A stretch of DNA of 16,010 bases from JBFJVZ01 sp041623895. Its GTDB lineage: Bacteria > Planctomycetota > Planctomycetia > Pirellulales > Pirellulaceae. The notes beneath the pieces were generated by a model. The model did no database searches, was not told the DNA's origin, and worked only from the letters and a program-made list of their open reading frames with translations. The position numbers and the translations under genes were made by a program. Below, in pieces: positions 7,573 through 15,229 of the stretch; position 1 is the first letter of the stretch; every line of letters starts with the position of its first letter. The DNA lies in the NCBI GenBank assembly GCA_041623895.1, contig JBFJVZ010000144.1, forward strand, positions 1-16,010, in the 5' to 3' direction.

Positions 7573-8997
7573 ATGTCGGATATTCAACGTGACATTCAAC
7601 AAGATCAACAACTATCAGCCACCGCTCGAGAAACTAATCACAAGGATGCGACGGTTGCTGATGCGACGGTTGCTGACGCCGGGGCCAGTAAATCTCATTT
7701 TCACGTCGCCGCCGCCGACGCGCAATCGATGGACGGAAAGCACTCGGTTCCTGCCGCACCAGTCTCCGTCACAGCCAGTGGGCTAGATCGTGAACTGCTG
7801 TTGGATCTGACGGTCAAGCTGGCCCATACCGTGGGTCAATTCACCACGTCATGGATGGCCGAACGATTGAAACTAACCATTCCCATCGTCAATGATTTGC
7901 TGGAAGGACTGACCAGAGATGGCATGATCGAAACGCTCGGCGCCAGCGGTTTCATGAATTACCGATATTGCAGCACCCGGGCGGGGCGGGAACGAGCCGC
8001 CGATCTGATGGAGTTGTGCGGTTACATCGGTCCAGCTCCCGTTCCGCTGGAAGACTACATCGCCATGATCGAAAAACAGGGTGGCGCCCGGCAGCAAATC
8101 ACGGTCGATGAAGTGCGATCCGCGATCAGTGACCTGATATTGGAAGATGAAGCCGCCAAGATTGCCGGGATGGCGGTCTCCTCAGGCCGCAGTTTGTTTA
8201 TGTTTGGCCCGGCAGGCAACGGAAAGACCAGTTTGGCCAAGCGATTACACTCGGCACTGAAAGATAACATTTGGATTCCCTTTTGCATCTCAGCGTTCAA
8301 CAACATCATTCAGTTGTTCGATGCGAAATGGCATCATTCTGCAAAGTCCGATGTTTCGGGAACCGACCGCAGGTGGTTACGGATCAAGCGGCCGTTGATT
8401 GTGGGCGGCGGGGAAATGACGATGGACAGCGTCGAGCTGGCCTACAACGCAAAGCTGCGGTACTACGAAGCACCACTGCACATCAAGGCCAACGGCGGGA
8501 CGTTTCTGGTTGATGATTTCGGTCGCAACCACGCAGAACCAACCAAACTACTCAACCGCTGGATCGTTCCACTGGAAGAGGGCATCGATTATCTCGAACT
8601 CAAGAACGGCCAGAAGATCAGTATCCCGTTTGGCATGATGCTGATTGTGGCAACCAATCTGGAACCGGACTCGATCGTCGATCCGGCGTTCCTGCGACGG
8701 ATGGGCTATCGACTGAGACTGAGTTCGCCTTCTTGGGAGCGATTCGAGCAGATTTTTCTGGCCTACGCACAGAATAAGGGACTTGCAGTTCGCGACGATG
8801 TGCTGGAACGTTTGAGCGAACGATTTCGTGACGAAGGTCGCGAACTTCGCTGTTGCCACCCACGCGACTTGATTGAACGCGTCCAAGACATCTGCCTGTA
8901 TGCGAATAAGCCGGTCGAATTGACCAGGGAAAACCTTGATTTGGCCTGGCGTGGCTATTTCGGCAATTGGTCACGCAATGAATGCGCTCTCTTATAG
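7573..8997 (+). CDS. AAA+ ATPase with N-terminal winged-helix-like domain, copy 2
   Basis: 474 aa. AAAGGAA (about 7560-7566) precedes the ATG. A poorly conserved, Ala/Asp/Gln-rich N-terminal extension of about 65 residues, absent from copy 1, includes a duplicated DATVA segment. The winged-helix-like region (about 75-145), the YIGPAPVPLEDY linker, Walker A GPAGNGKT (212-219), Walker B TFLVDDFG (310-317), sensor-1 ATN and the DPAFLRRMGYR arginine-finger region then match copy 1 in order and spacing. Both copies keep every core ATPase residue, so neither looks like a dead partner. The two may form a mixed ring, or may act separately with different N-terminal targeting. The 3' end is followed by the gap at 8998-9294. 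Confidence 0.85.
   Translation: MSDIQRDIQQDQQLSATARETNHKDATVADATVADAGASKSHFHVAAADAQSMDGKHSVPAAPVSVTASGLDRELLLDLTVKLAHTVGQFTTSWMAERLKLTIPIVNDLLEGLTRDGMIETLGASGFMNYRYCSTRAGRERAADLMELCGYIGPAPVPLEDYIAMIEKQGGARQQITVDEVRSAISDLILEDEAAKIAGMAVSSGRSLFMFGPAGNGKTSLAKRLHSALKDNIWIPFCISAFNNIIQLFDAKWHHSAKSDVSGTDRRWLRIKRPLIVGGGEMTMDSVELAYNAKLRYYEAPLHIKANGGTFLVDDFGRNHAEPTKLLNRWIVPLEEGIDYLELKNGQKISIPFGMMLIVATNLEPDSIVDPAFLRRMGYRLRLSSPSWERFEQIFLAYAQNKGLAVRDDVLERLSERFRDEGRELRCCHPRDLIERVQDICLYANKPVELTRENLDLAWRGYFGNWSRNECALL
7645..7674 (+). repeat. 15-bp tandem duplication inside AAA+ copy 2
   Basis: GATGCGACGGTTGCT at 7645-7659 is repeated exactly at 7660-7674, encoding DATVA twice in the variable N-terminal extension. 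It is in frame and probably harmless. It marks this extension as a fast-changing, likely disordered segment. Confidence 0.85.
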
Positions 8998-9294
8998 CCA
9001 GCGGTTCTTATCTTCGCTTTTTTGCACACCGCCCCGATGGGTGATCAACGCCCCGCCGTTAATAGCTGCACCGATACGGCTGCCGCCGGTCGCGCCGCGC
9101 TGGCGGAAGATGGATCAAACGGCGCCGTGAAACTTGGTGTCCCCGTTTACCAATCAGTTTGATGACACCTGAGGAACTGGATGCTTAGCGATTCTTGGAG
9201 ATTCATTCGGGAATGCCAAAAGAACGATGACGGTCGTGCCGATCAAACAAAGCAGTGAATCTAGATGATTTATTCCGCTTGATGACGCGCCCTA
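8998..9294. other. Intergenic gap before the secretin gene
   Basis: No convincing gene is seen on either strand. A weak AGCG/CGCT stem (9000-9003 with 9015-9018) runs into six T residues (9018-9023) and could be a poor terminator for the AAA+ genes. TTGGTGTC at 9134-9141 can pair either with ACCAA (9149-9153) or with GACACC (9164-9169); such short stems occur by chance. The gap probably carries the promoter for the secretin unit, but no clear -35/-10 pair can be named. Confidence 0.4.
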
Positions 9295-10980
9295 ATGAAT
9301 AGCCTCCCGAAAATACCAATTGCCAGCGGACTTTACGGACTGGTTTGTGTGGCCCTGATGGCAAGCACCGTCGTCGCTCAGAATTCGCGTCTGTCGATTC
9401 CGAGTGCAAGGTTGCAGCCATCCGAACAGCCGCGGGCAAGCGTTCAGGCGTTTGTTGAATCCGTCAAGGGTAACGATGCCGCGCTGGAAGTGACGGTGGG
9501 TCAGGGAAAACTGCTGACACTACGCCAGAAACTGGCCACCGAAGAAGAGGGCGGCGCTGTGATCGCGGTGGGTGACCCAACGGTGCTGGACTTTGAAGTG
9601 ATCGGTTTGAAACAGATCCGCTTGATCGGTCAGCGAATTGGAACAACCGACCTGAGCGTGACCACCGCTGACGACCAGAATTATGCGTTCGAGGTCCGCG
9701 TGGTCGCCGACATGCGTACGTTGCACGCCAAACTGCGAGCATTCTTTCCCGACTCGTCGGTCCAAGTCACGCAGGTAGCAGACCACATCGTTATCGAAGG
9801 CCAGGCGCGTAGCACAGCTCAAATCGAGCAGATCTTGCAAACCGTTCAGGCTTGGCTGACATCGCTGCAAGCAAGTCAAACGCGGCGCGTGACGGGACGA
9901 CAAACAGATCCCAGGGATTCGGCAGCGGGCTCGCAAGCGACGGCGAATGAAGACGAGGATTCTCTGACTCCTGTGGAACCGGATCTGCAAATCAGCGGTA
10001 CGGTCCCGCAGTCAGAGATCATCAACTTGATGACCGTGCCGGGATCACAACAGGTGATGCTGAAAGTACAGATTGCGGAACTCAACCGCACGGGGCTTCG
10101 CCGGATGGGTGCCAATTTCCTGCACACAGACGGTACCAGTTTTACGGCGACGCGGCCGACGGGTGAATCGAGTCTTGTTGAGTTTCTGGCGGGCGACACC
10201 AATCCAACGACGACACTTGCTGGTGTGATCTCCGATGGTGGAGGTTCGGTGAATTACTTCATCGACGCGTTACGGCGGAACTCGATCTTAAAGATCCTGG
10301 CCGAACCGACGTTGGTGGCTTACAACGGCCATGAAGCCACCTTTCTTGCCGGCGGCGAGTTCCCTGTGCCCGTTCCTCAGCCCGGAGCCGGCGGCAACGC
10401 AATCACCATTGAATTCAAAGAATTCGGTGTTCGTCTCGGATTCCTGCCCACCATCATGGAAGACGATCGCATCCGACTGACGGTCAGTCCCGAAGTCAGT
10501 GCCCTTGATCGTTCAGTCACCGCCATCGTTCAGGCAGGGGAAATTGAATTTGCTGTTCCCGGTTTGAGCACACGAAGATCCAATACCACCGTCGAAATGC
10601 GCAGCGGTCAAACGCTTGCCCTCGCCGGACTCTTGCAGGTGACCCTGGAAAACCAAACCAACCGCATTCCCGGCATTGGCGATTTGCCGGTCTTGGGACC
10701 TTTTTTCAGCAACAACACGGGCGAGCGTACCGAGAAGGAACTGATCGTAATGGTTTCGCCCTTTCTGGTCGAACCGACCGACGCCGCAGAAGCTTCGTGT
10801 CTGCCCGGCCAGGAGGTCAACGAACCCAATGATCTGGAGTTTTACCTGTTGGGCCGGATTGAGGGCCGTACCGGTAAAGACTTCCGGTCCACCACGAAAT
10901 GGGACGATCCGTTAGGTCTGACCCGAAAGTTGAAACTTCATCAGCGATACATGTGTGGACCTTGCGGCTATTCGGAATGA
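9295..10980 (+). CDS. cpaC: CpaC/RcpA-type outer-membrane secretin
   Basis: 561 aa. A signal peptide (1-28, cleavage likely after VVA before Gln29) is followed by a pilus-formation N-terminal domain (about 63-135), a BON-like domain (about 139-190), an acidic Ser/Thr-rich linker (about 195-235), and the secretin domain (about 249-485). The secretin domain has VPGLSTRRSNTTVEMRSGQ from 421, GIGDLPVLGPFF (460-471) and KELIVMVSPFLVEP. A tail of ~65 residues carries a CGPC motif near the end. It forms the ring-shaped outer-membrane pore through which the Flp pilus exits. In many Tad loci cpaC lies upstream of cpaF; here it follows the AAA+ pair after a 297-bp gap. No clear Shine-Dalgarno precedes the ATG. 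Confidence 0.9.
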   Translation: MNSLPKIPIASGLYGLVCVALMASTVVAQNSRLSIPSARLQPSEQPRASVQAFVESVKGNDAALEVTVGQGKLLTLRQKLATEEEGGAVIAVGDPTVLDFEVIGLKQIRLIGQRIGTTDLSVTTADDQNYAFEVRVVADMRTLHAKLRAFFPDSSVQVTQVADHIVIEGQARSTAQIEQILQTVQAWLTSLQASQTRRVTGRQTDPRDSAAGSQATANEDEDSLTPVEPDLQISGTVPQSEIINLMTVPGSQQVMLKVQIAELNRTGLRRMGANFLHTDGTSFTATRPTGESSLVEFLAGDTNPTTTLAGVISDGGGSVNYFIDALRRNSILKILAEPTLVAYNGHEATFLAGGEFPVPVPQPGAGGNAITIEFKEFGVRLGFLPTIMEDDRIRLTVSPEVSALDRSVTAIVQAGEIEFAVPGLSTRRSNTTVEMRSGQTLALAGLLQVTLENQTNRIPGIGDLPVLGPFFSNNTGERTEKELIVMVSPFLVEPTDAAEASCLPGQEVNEPNDLEFYLLGRIEGRTGKDFRSTTKWDDPLGLTRKLKLHQRYMCGPCGYSE

Positions 10981-11019
10981 CGCAATACCTGTTCAGTAAC
11001 ACCCAATCGAGACAAAGGC

Positions 11020-11754
11020 ATGCATAAAGCGATCCTGCTCCTTGTGATATTGGCGGCGACGATGGCCGCTGTAACGGCCAATGCCCAGCATCCGCCCATC
11101 GGTTATTCTTCCGCCTTACCGGTGTTGGAGACGACTGCTCCCCAAGGTTTGGGACTACCAGTCATGTGTGATGATTGTCCAAACGTCGGCTGTGATGGTT
11201 GCGACGCTGGTTGCGATGGCTACGCTTGCCGGAATGAAGGCAGTTCGCTGATGGATCGCTGTAAATGCAAACAGCAACACAAGTGGTGGGGATTCCCTGA
11301 AGAGTTTCAGGAACTACCGCTGGGGGCCGTCTCTTATGGAATCCTGCGGGCGCAAGTATCGCGCGGCGAACAAGCCCGTTTGACGCTTTACGATTACGAC
11401 TTCGTTAGCGGAACCCCGTCGTTGAATCGTCGCGGACGTACGCGACTGAGGGAATTGGCCGAACTGGCACAGCGGTTTGGCGGCACAATCAAGATTCAGC
11501 CCGTGGGTTCGGAGTTGGATACACAGCGACTGCTTACGATTCAAAACATGTCCTCGGAGACGCTGGGACTGCATCCCGATCAGATCGTGGTTGCCACGCC
11601 GATCGCTGCCGGCTTGCGAGGAGAGGAAGCACCAATCATTCGCCAGAATCACTTGGAGCACGTACGGCAGTACGGAGTGCGGGACTTCAATTTCGGCTCG
11701 TTTACCCCCGGATCTGGTTCTTCTTCTTCGACGGGCACAGGATCGTCACGCTGA
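11020..11754 (+). CDS. Exported Cys-rich protein, possible degenerate OmpA-like domain
   Basis: 244 aa. The signal peptide ends at ANA (cleavage after residue 22). Residues 50-83 hold eight cysteines (50, 53, 58, 61, 65, 70, 81, 83) in a CxxC-x4-CxxC-x3-C-x4-C-x10-CxC pattern, suited to disulfides or metal binding outside the cytoplasm. The C-terminal half (about 120-225) has a strand, the helix SLNRRGRTRLRELAELAQRF, a TIKIQPVG strand and a second helix with DTQRLLTIQNM. This is reminiscent of the beta-alpha-beta core of OmpA-like peptidoglycan-binding domains, but it is not a confident match. A Ser/Gly/Thr-rich tail follows. Between the secretin and TadD genes, it may anchor or stabilise the secretin in the envelope; that role is inferred. 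Confidence 0.75.
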   Translation: MHKAILLLVILAATMAAVTANAQHPPIGYSSALPVLETTAPQGLGLPVMCDDCPNVGCDGCDAGCDGYACRNEGSSLMDRCKCKQQHKWWGFPEEFQELPLGAVSYGILRAQVSRGEQARLTLYDYDFVSGTPSLNRRGRTRLRELAELAQRFGGTIKIQPVGSELDTQRLLTIQNMSSETLGLHPDQIVVATPIAAGLRGEEAPIIRQNHLEHVRQYGVRDFNFGSFTPGSGSSSSTGTGSSR

Positions 11755-11797
11755 CACAGCGTTGTGAAGTACCGCTTCGATCATGAAAGGTTTCTCG

Positions 11798-12547
11798 ATG
11801 TCACGCTGCAAAATCCTGCTGGTTCGCCTGTTGTTGCTTTGCTCGCCACTGGCTGGCGGTTGTGCTCTGACGGACACGTCAAGCATTTTGGCGAATCGGT
11901 TGACACACAAGTCTGAAGCCGCGGATCCCTCCGCTGACTCGATGGGCAAGGCCGATATCGCGGTCGCAACCGGGCGACTGGCCGAGGAGAACGGAGACGC
12001 GGCTCGCGCAATGAAGTTGTACAGCGAGGCGATCGCGCTGAATCCGACGAACGCGGATGCCCACTGGCGGCAGGCAATTGCCTTCGCCAATTTGCAGCAA
12101 ATGGAAGAGGCCAACGGCGCGTTTGAAAAGGCAATTGAACTGAATCAGTCGAATGCTGCACTCTATACCGACTATGGCTACCACCTGTATCTTCAAGATC
12201 GCTTCGCCGCAGCGGAGCAGGCGCTGCGGACCGCCATTCGGATGGAATCCGGCGACGCCAGGGCTCACAACAACCTGGGTCTGGTGTTAGCCGCCACCGG
12301 GCGGGAGCAAGAGGCGCTCACGTTGTTTCAGGATGCCGGCTGCAGTGAGGCGGATGCGAGATCGAATCTGGCCTTCGCGCAAGCCATGCGTAACGACTTG
12401 AACAAGGCGCGAGCCACCTATCAAAAGGTGCTCGATATCGACCCATCCAAGGCCAATTCATCCAAAGCACTGGAACAATTGAATAAGGTCGCCGAGCAAA
12501 CGAAGCAATCGCCTGTTACTCCGGTCAGCTATTCGCTGGAGGACTGA
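11798..12547 (+). CDS. tadD: TadD-like TPR lipoprotein
   Basis: 249 aa from ATG 11798, which is preferred because GAAAGG (11785-11790) lies 7 nt before it; an ATG at 11783 would add five residues. A lipoprotein signal ends in LAGGC with Cys22 as the lipidated residue. From about residue 50 there are roughly five tetratricopeptide repeats, with typical patterns such as AMKLYSEAIALNPTNADAHW and AHNNLGLVLAATGREQEAL. TadD is a TPR lipoprotein thought to assist secretin assembly or localisation at the outer membrane, in the manner of a pilotin. It is the last gene of the pilus locus here, 43 bp after the Cys-rich exported protein. Confidence 0.85.
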   Translation: MSRCKILLVRLLLLCSPLAGGCALTDTSSILANRLTHKSEAADPSADSMGKADIAVATGRLAEENGDAARAMKLYSEAIALNPTNADAHWRQAIAFANLQQMEEANGAFEKAIELNQSNAALYTDYGYHLYLQDRFAAAEQALRTAIRMESGDARAHNNLGLVLAATGREQEALTLFQDAGCSEADARSNLAFAQAMRNDLNKARATYQKVLDIDPSKANSSKALEQLNKVAEQTKQSPVTPVSYSLED

Positions 12548-12973
12548 AACCGGCCATGGGTGATCACGCCCATTGGCTGGCAACGTAGATGTTGGCGGTT
12601 CCGTTGACCTCGATTGCCCAGACCGCGAATATCATCTTCCTCGAAACCACGCACGACTTTGCCCGCAAACGCGTCGACGCAATCGGCATGCCCAAATGAA
12701 TGATTGAGTGCAGCGTGCTCGCCAGGATCAGAGAAATCCAGGTTCGGGGGCCGCCCGCAGCGCCTCGCACTAGCGGCCCCGCACAGAACGGTCGGGCGTG
12801 TTAGGATCTGACGTGGCGGCAGGATTCGCGTTGAAATCCGTGGGGCGGGTCCCTGCTGGATCGATTTCACGCCTCTGGTGGCTCGCGCGGGAGCTTCGTA
12901 CTTTGGCCATCTGATCGAACACAGAATTCCGCCAACAACAAACAATCGACCGCAGTGCGACGGGTGAAACCGG
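12548..12973. other. Gene-free stretch between tadD and pcs
   Basis: No gene can be supported in these 426 bp. Open frames on the - strand lack protein-like composition and a start site, and a 36-codon + strand frame (12589-12699) lacks a Shine-Dalgarno. A GC hairpin (GGGGCCGC at 12747-12754 with GCGGCCCC at 12773-12780) has an 18-nt loop and no T-run. The stretch separates the pilus locus from the phospholipid genes and should hold the pcs promoter, but no clear promoter elements are seen. Confidence 0.5.
12553..12577 (+). terminator. Possible hairpin terminator after tadD
   Basis: GCCATGGG (12553-12560) pairs with CCCATTGGC (12569-12577) with one bulged base, around an 8-nt loop. It begins 5 bp after the tadD stop. 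No T-run follows, so it would be an atypical terminator or an RNA-stabilising 3' hairpin. The position supports a 3'-end role more than the sequence does. Confidence 0.35.
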
Positions 12974-13711
12974 ATGGCGGAATCAAGCGACGACTCCCAA
13001 ATTGACTCGCTCGAAGTCGGCAAGTTGCGCCGGGCGCTCGCTTGGAGCGTGCACGTCTTCACCGCCAGTGGCGTGGTCTGTTGCTTGCTGGCTCTGGAGG
13101 CGACTTATGCAGCCCAGTGGCGGGCGGCCTTTGGTTGGTTGGTCGTGGCTGTGCTGATCGACGCGGTTGACGGTACGCTGGCACGCAAGGTCAAAGTCAA
13201 AGCGGTGTTACCAGATTTTGATGGGACGCTGCTGGATAATCTGATTGACTTTACCAATTACGTGATTGTGCCCGCATTGATCATTCATCGCGCCCAGTTG
13301 CTACCCGCCAGTGTCTCGTTGTGGGTGGCCTGCATGATTTGCCTGGCCTCGGCCTACCAATTCTGCCAGCACGATGCCAAGACTCCGGATCATTATTTCA
13401 CGGGCTTCCCATCCTACTGGAATATTGCGGCGCTGTACCTGTTGTCGATGGGCCTGAGCCGGCCGTTGAACCTTGCCATCATCATCGCCCTGGTGCTGCT
13501 GGTGTTCGTACCGATTAAGTACATTTACGTCACCAGAACAAAGCCCTATCAAATGATCACTTGGCCGCTGACGCTGATCTGGGCCGTGATGGCAATCGTG
13601 ATGTTGTGGCAGTTGCCGACGCCCAACATCGTACTTGTTTGGGTTTCGCAGTTGTACGTGGCGTATTACGTGTGCATGAGCCTGTACCTGACGCTACGGA
13701 CGGGCTCTTAA
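12974..13711 (+). CDS. pcs: Phosphatidylcholine synthase (CDP-alcohol phosphotransferase family)
   Basis: 245 aa, about the usual length for Pcs, with roughly seven to eight hydrophobic segments. The CDP-alcohol phosphotransferase motif runs D66-G67-x2-A70-R71-x12-G84-x3-D88-x3-D92. The 12-residue gap between AR and G, rather than the 8 of most family members, is to my knowledge the feature of bacterial phosphatidylcholine synthases. The enzyme joins choline to CDP-diacylglycerol at the inner membrane to give phosphatidylcholine and CMP, with a divalent metal at the Asp residues. The facing gene looks like a choline transporter, which supports the call. No clear Shine-Dalgarno precedes ATG 12974. 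Another CDP-alcohol phosphotransferase activity is the main alternative. Confidence 0.85.
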   Translation: MAESSDDSQIDSLEVGKLRRALAWSVHVFTASGVVCCLLALEATYAAQWRAAFGWLVVAVLIDAVDGTLARKVKVKAVLPDFDGTLLDNLIDFTNYVIVPALIIHRAQLLPASVSLWVACMICLASAYQFCQHDAKTPDHYFTGFPSYWNIAALYLLSMGLSRPLNLAIIIALVLLVFVPIKYIYVTRTKPYQMITWPLTLIWAVMAIVMLWQLPTPNIVLVWVSQLYVAYYVCMSLYLTLRTGS

Positions 13712-13720
13712 AACACGCCA

Positions 13721-15214
13721 TCAATCTTGGTGAGGATCGCCGGTCGTTTCCGTCTGCGGCGGCGTCGCCCAATCCAGGCCCGTGGTAGCCCAAGACACAA
13801 TCCAAATGGACGCCAGCCCGGATAGCATTGCTACCGTCCGGAAGGGAAAATAAGTGCTCTCGCCAGCCGGCGATGTCAACGGATACGGCATCCAGACGGG
13901 GATCCCCAAAAGTGGCTCACCACCGCCGAGCCGCAAGATCAGACCCACCATCGCACCGCAGAGCGCGCCGATCCGGTTCGCACGTTTGCAGTACAAAACC
14001 ATTACCAATTGTGGAAATAGAATCACGTAAACCAAATCGGCGCACAGATACCACAGGGCATAAACGCTTTGCACCGAAAGCGCCAGAGTCGTGGCCGCGA
14101 CCCCGACAGCGATGACCGAGCTGCGCAAGACGATTCGCATCTCGCGATCGCTCGCATTAGGGCGCAACTGTGGGCGATAGACATTCCAAACAAACATCGA
14201 AGACGCCGACAAGATCGATGAGTCGACCGAGGACATGACTGCAGCTGCAACGGCGGCCAAGCCAATCGTGGCGACCACGCTGGGCGTCAGATATTTCAAC
14301 ACGTACGGTAATACCAGCGCCGACTGCGGCGCGGTCCCTGCCGACGTCGTCGACCAGTCTGCCGCAATCCCGACGCAGCCGATCAGCACGGCGGGAATCG
14401 CCATCAAGATGCAGCCCAGTGCCGCGACATAAGACAATCTTGCGGCCGTCTGTTCGTCGCGGGCGGCCAATACCCGTTGAAAGTAAACCTGCCAGGGAAT
14501 TCCTCCCAGACACAGCAGCAAAGCCATGTCCAGCCATAACCAGATTTCTCCGCCGCTGGGGAACTTCGGCATCTGGGCAACCGCGGCTTCGTAGACAATT
14601 TCCGCCCCGCCAACACGGGAAACAGCGAACGGGATGGCCACGCAAAGCCCCAGAATCATGCAGGCCAATTGCGCGACATCGGTGTAAGCAACCGACCACA
14701 GTCCGCCCACAACGGTGTAGCCGATGGCAACCGCGGCGGACAGAATGATCGAAGTTCGCACATCGAATTCCAACACCGTTGCGAACGTCGTTCCCAAGGC
14801 GACCAGGATCGCGGCACTCCAGAAGATTTCCCCCACCAGTGCCGGCAGAAACAACCAGCCGGCCGCGTCTTTTCCATATCGCTGTTGGAATGGATCCAGC
14901 AGCGTCGTGAACTTCTGGCGCCGCATCTGCCGGGCAAAAAATAGCCCGCCCAGAACCATGCTCAGCGCATATCCCCAGGGCGCCTGAGTCCAGACGATTC
15001 CCAGTTTGGGATCATAAACTGCTTCGGCAGTGCCGTTGATGTAACCGCCTCCGACCCAGGTAGCGGTCATCGTAAAGACACCGATCAGCATCGGCATCCC
15101 ACGGCCGGCCAGCAGCAGGTTCAGCGACGACTGATCGCCATCTCGGCGACGGCCCGCGTACACACCGATCGCAAAAATCAGCAGGTAGAAGACGGCGATG
15201 GAAAGTAATTGCAC
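13721..15214 (-). CDS. Sodium:solute symporter resembling high-affinity choline transporter CHT (SLC5A7)
   Basis: 497 aa, about 13 hydrophobic segments, SSS (SLC5) family. Several stretches closely recall animal CHT proteins: FTMTATWVGGGYINGTAEAV (from 47), LDPFQQRYG (106-114), GGIPWQVYFQRVL, AAVMSSVDSSILSASSMF, YLCADLVYVILFPQL, and LRLGGGEP near the C-terminus. By family it would couple inward Na+ movement to choline uptake across the inner membrane. The GTG start at 15214 lies 15 nt after the stop of the protease gene and has no obvious Shine-Dalgarno, so it probably depends on read-through or coupling from that gene. Its 3' end faces pcs with 9 bp between the stops. Choline is the likely substrate from motif resemblance and context. 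A related quaternary amine remains possible. Confidence 0.85.
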   Translation of the reverse strand: MQLLSIAVFYLLIFAIGVYAGRRRDGDQSSLNLLLAGRGMPMLIGVFTMTATWVGGGYINGTAEAVYDPKLGIVWTQAPWGYALSMVLGGLFFARQMRRQKFTTLLDPFQQRYGKDAAGWLFLPALVGEIFWSAAILVALGTTFATVLEFDVRTSIILSAAVAIGYTVVGGLWSVAYTDVAQLACMILGLCVAIPFAVSRVGGAEIVYEAAVAQMPKFPSGGEIWLWLDMALLLCLGGIPWQVYFQRVLAARDEQTAARLSYVAALGCILMAIPAVLIGCVGIAADWSTTSAGTAPQSALVLPYVLKYLTPSVVATIGLAAVAAAVMSSVDSSILSASSMFVWNVYRPQLRPNASDREMRIVLRSSVIAVGVAATTLALSVQSVYALWYLCADLVYVILFPQLVMVLYCKRANRIGALCGAMVGLILRLGGGEPLLGIPVWMPYPLTSPAGESTYFPFRTVAMLSGLASIWIVSWATTGLDWATPPQTETTGDPHQD

Positions 15215-15229
15215 GAAAGTCGAGGGTTG

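Noticed and set aside
8936..9130. Short + strand frame running from the end of AAA+ copy 2 into the gap, considered as a flp pilin
   Set aside because: It lacks the Gly/Glu+5 processing motif and hydrophobic helix of Flp pilins and is Pro-rich.
12589..12699. 36-codon + strand frame in the tadD-pcs spacer
   Set aside because: It has no Shine-Dalgarno and no recognisable sequence, and similar frames exist on the other strand of the same stretch.
12529..13062. 177-codon - strand open frame covering the tadD-pcs spacer
   Set aside because: The product has an irregular Arg/Cys/Pro-rich composition, overlaps the start of pcs and shows no ribosome site or family resemblance.
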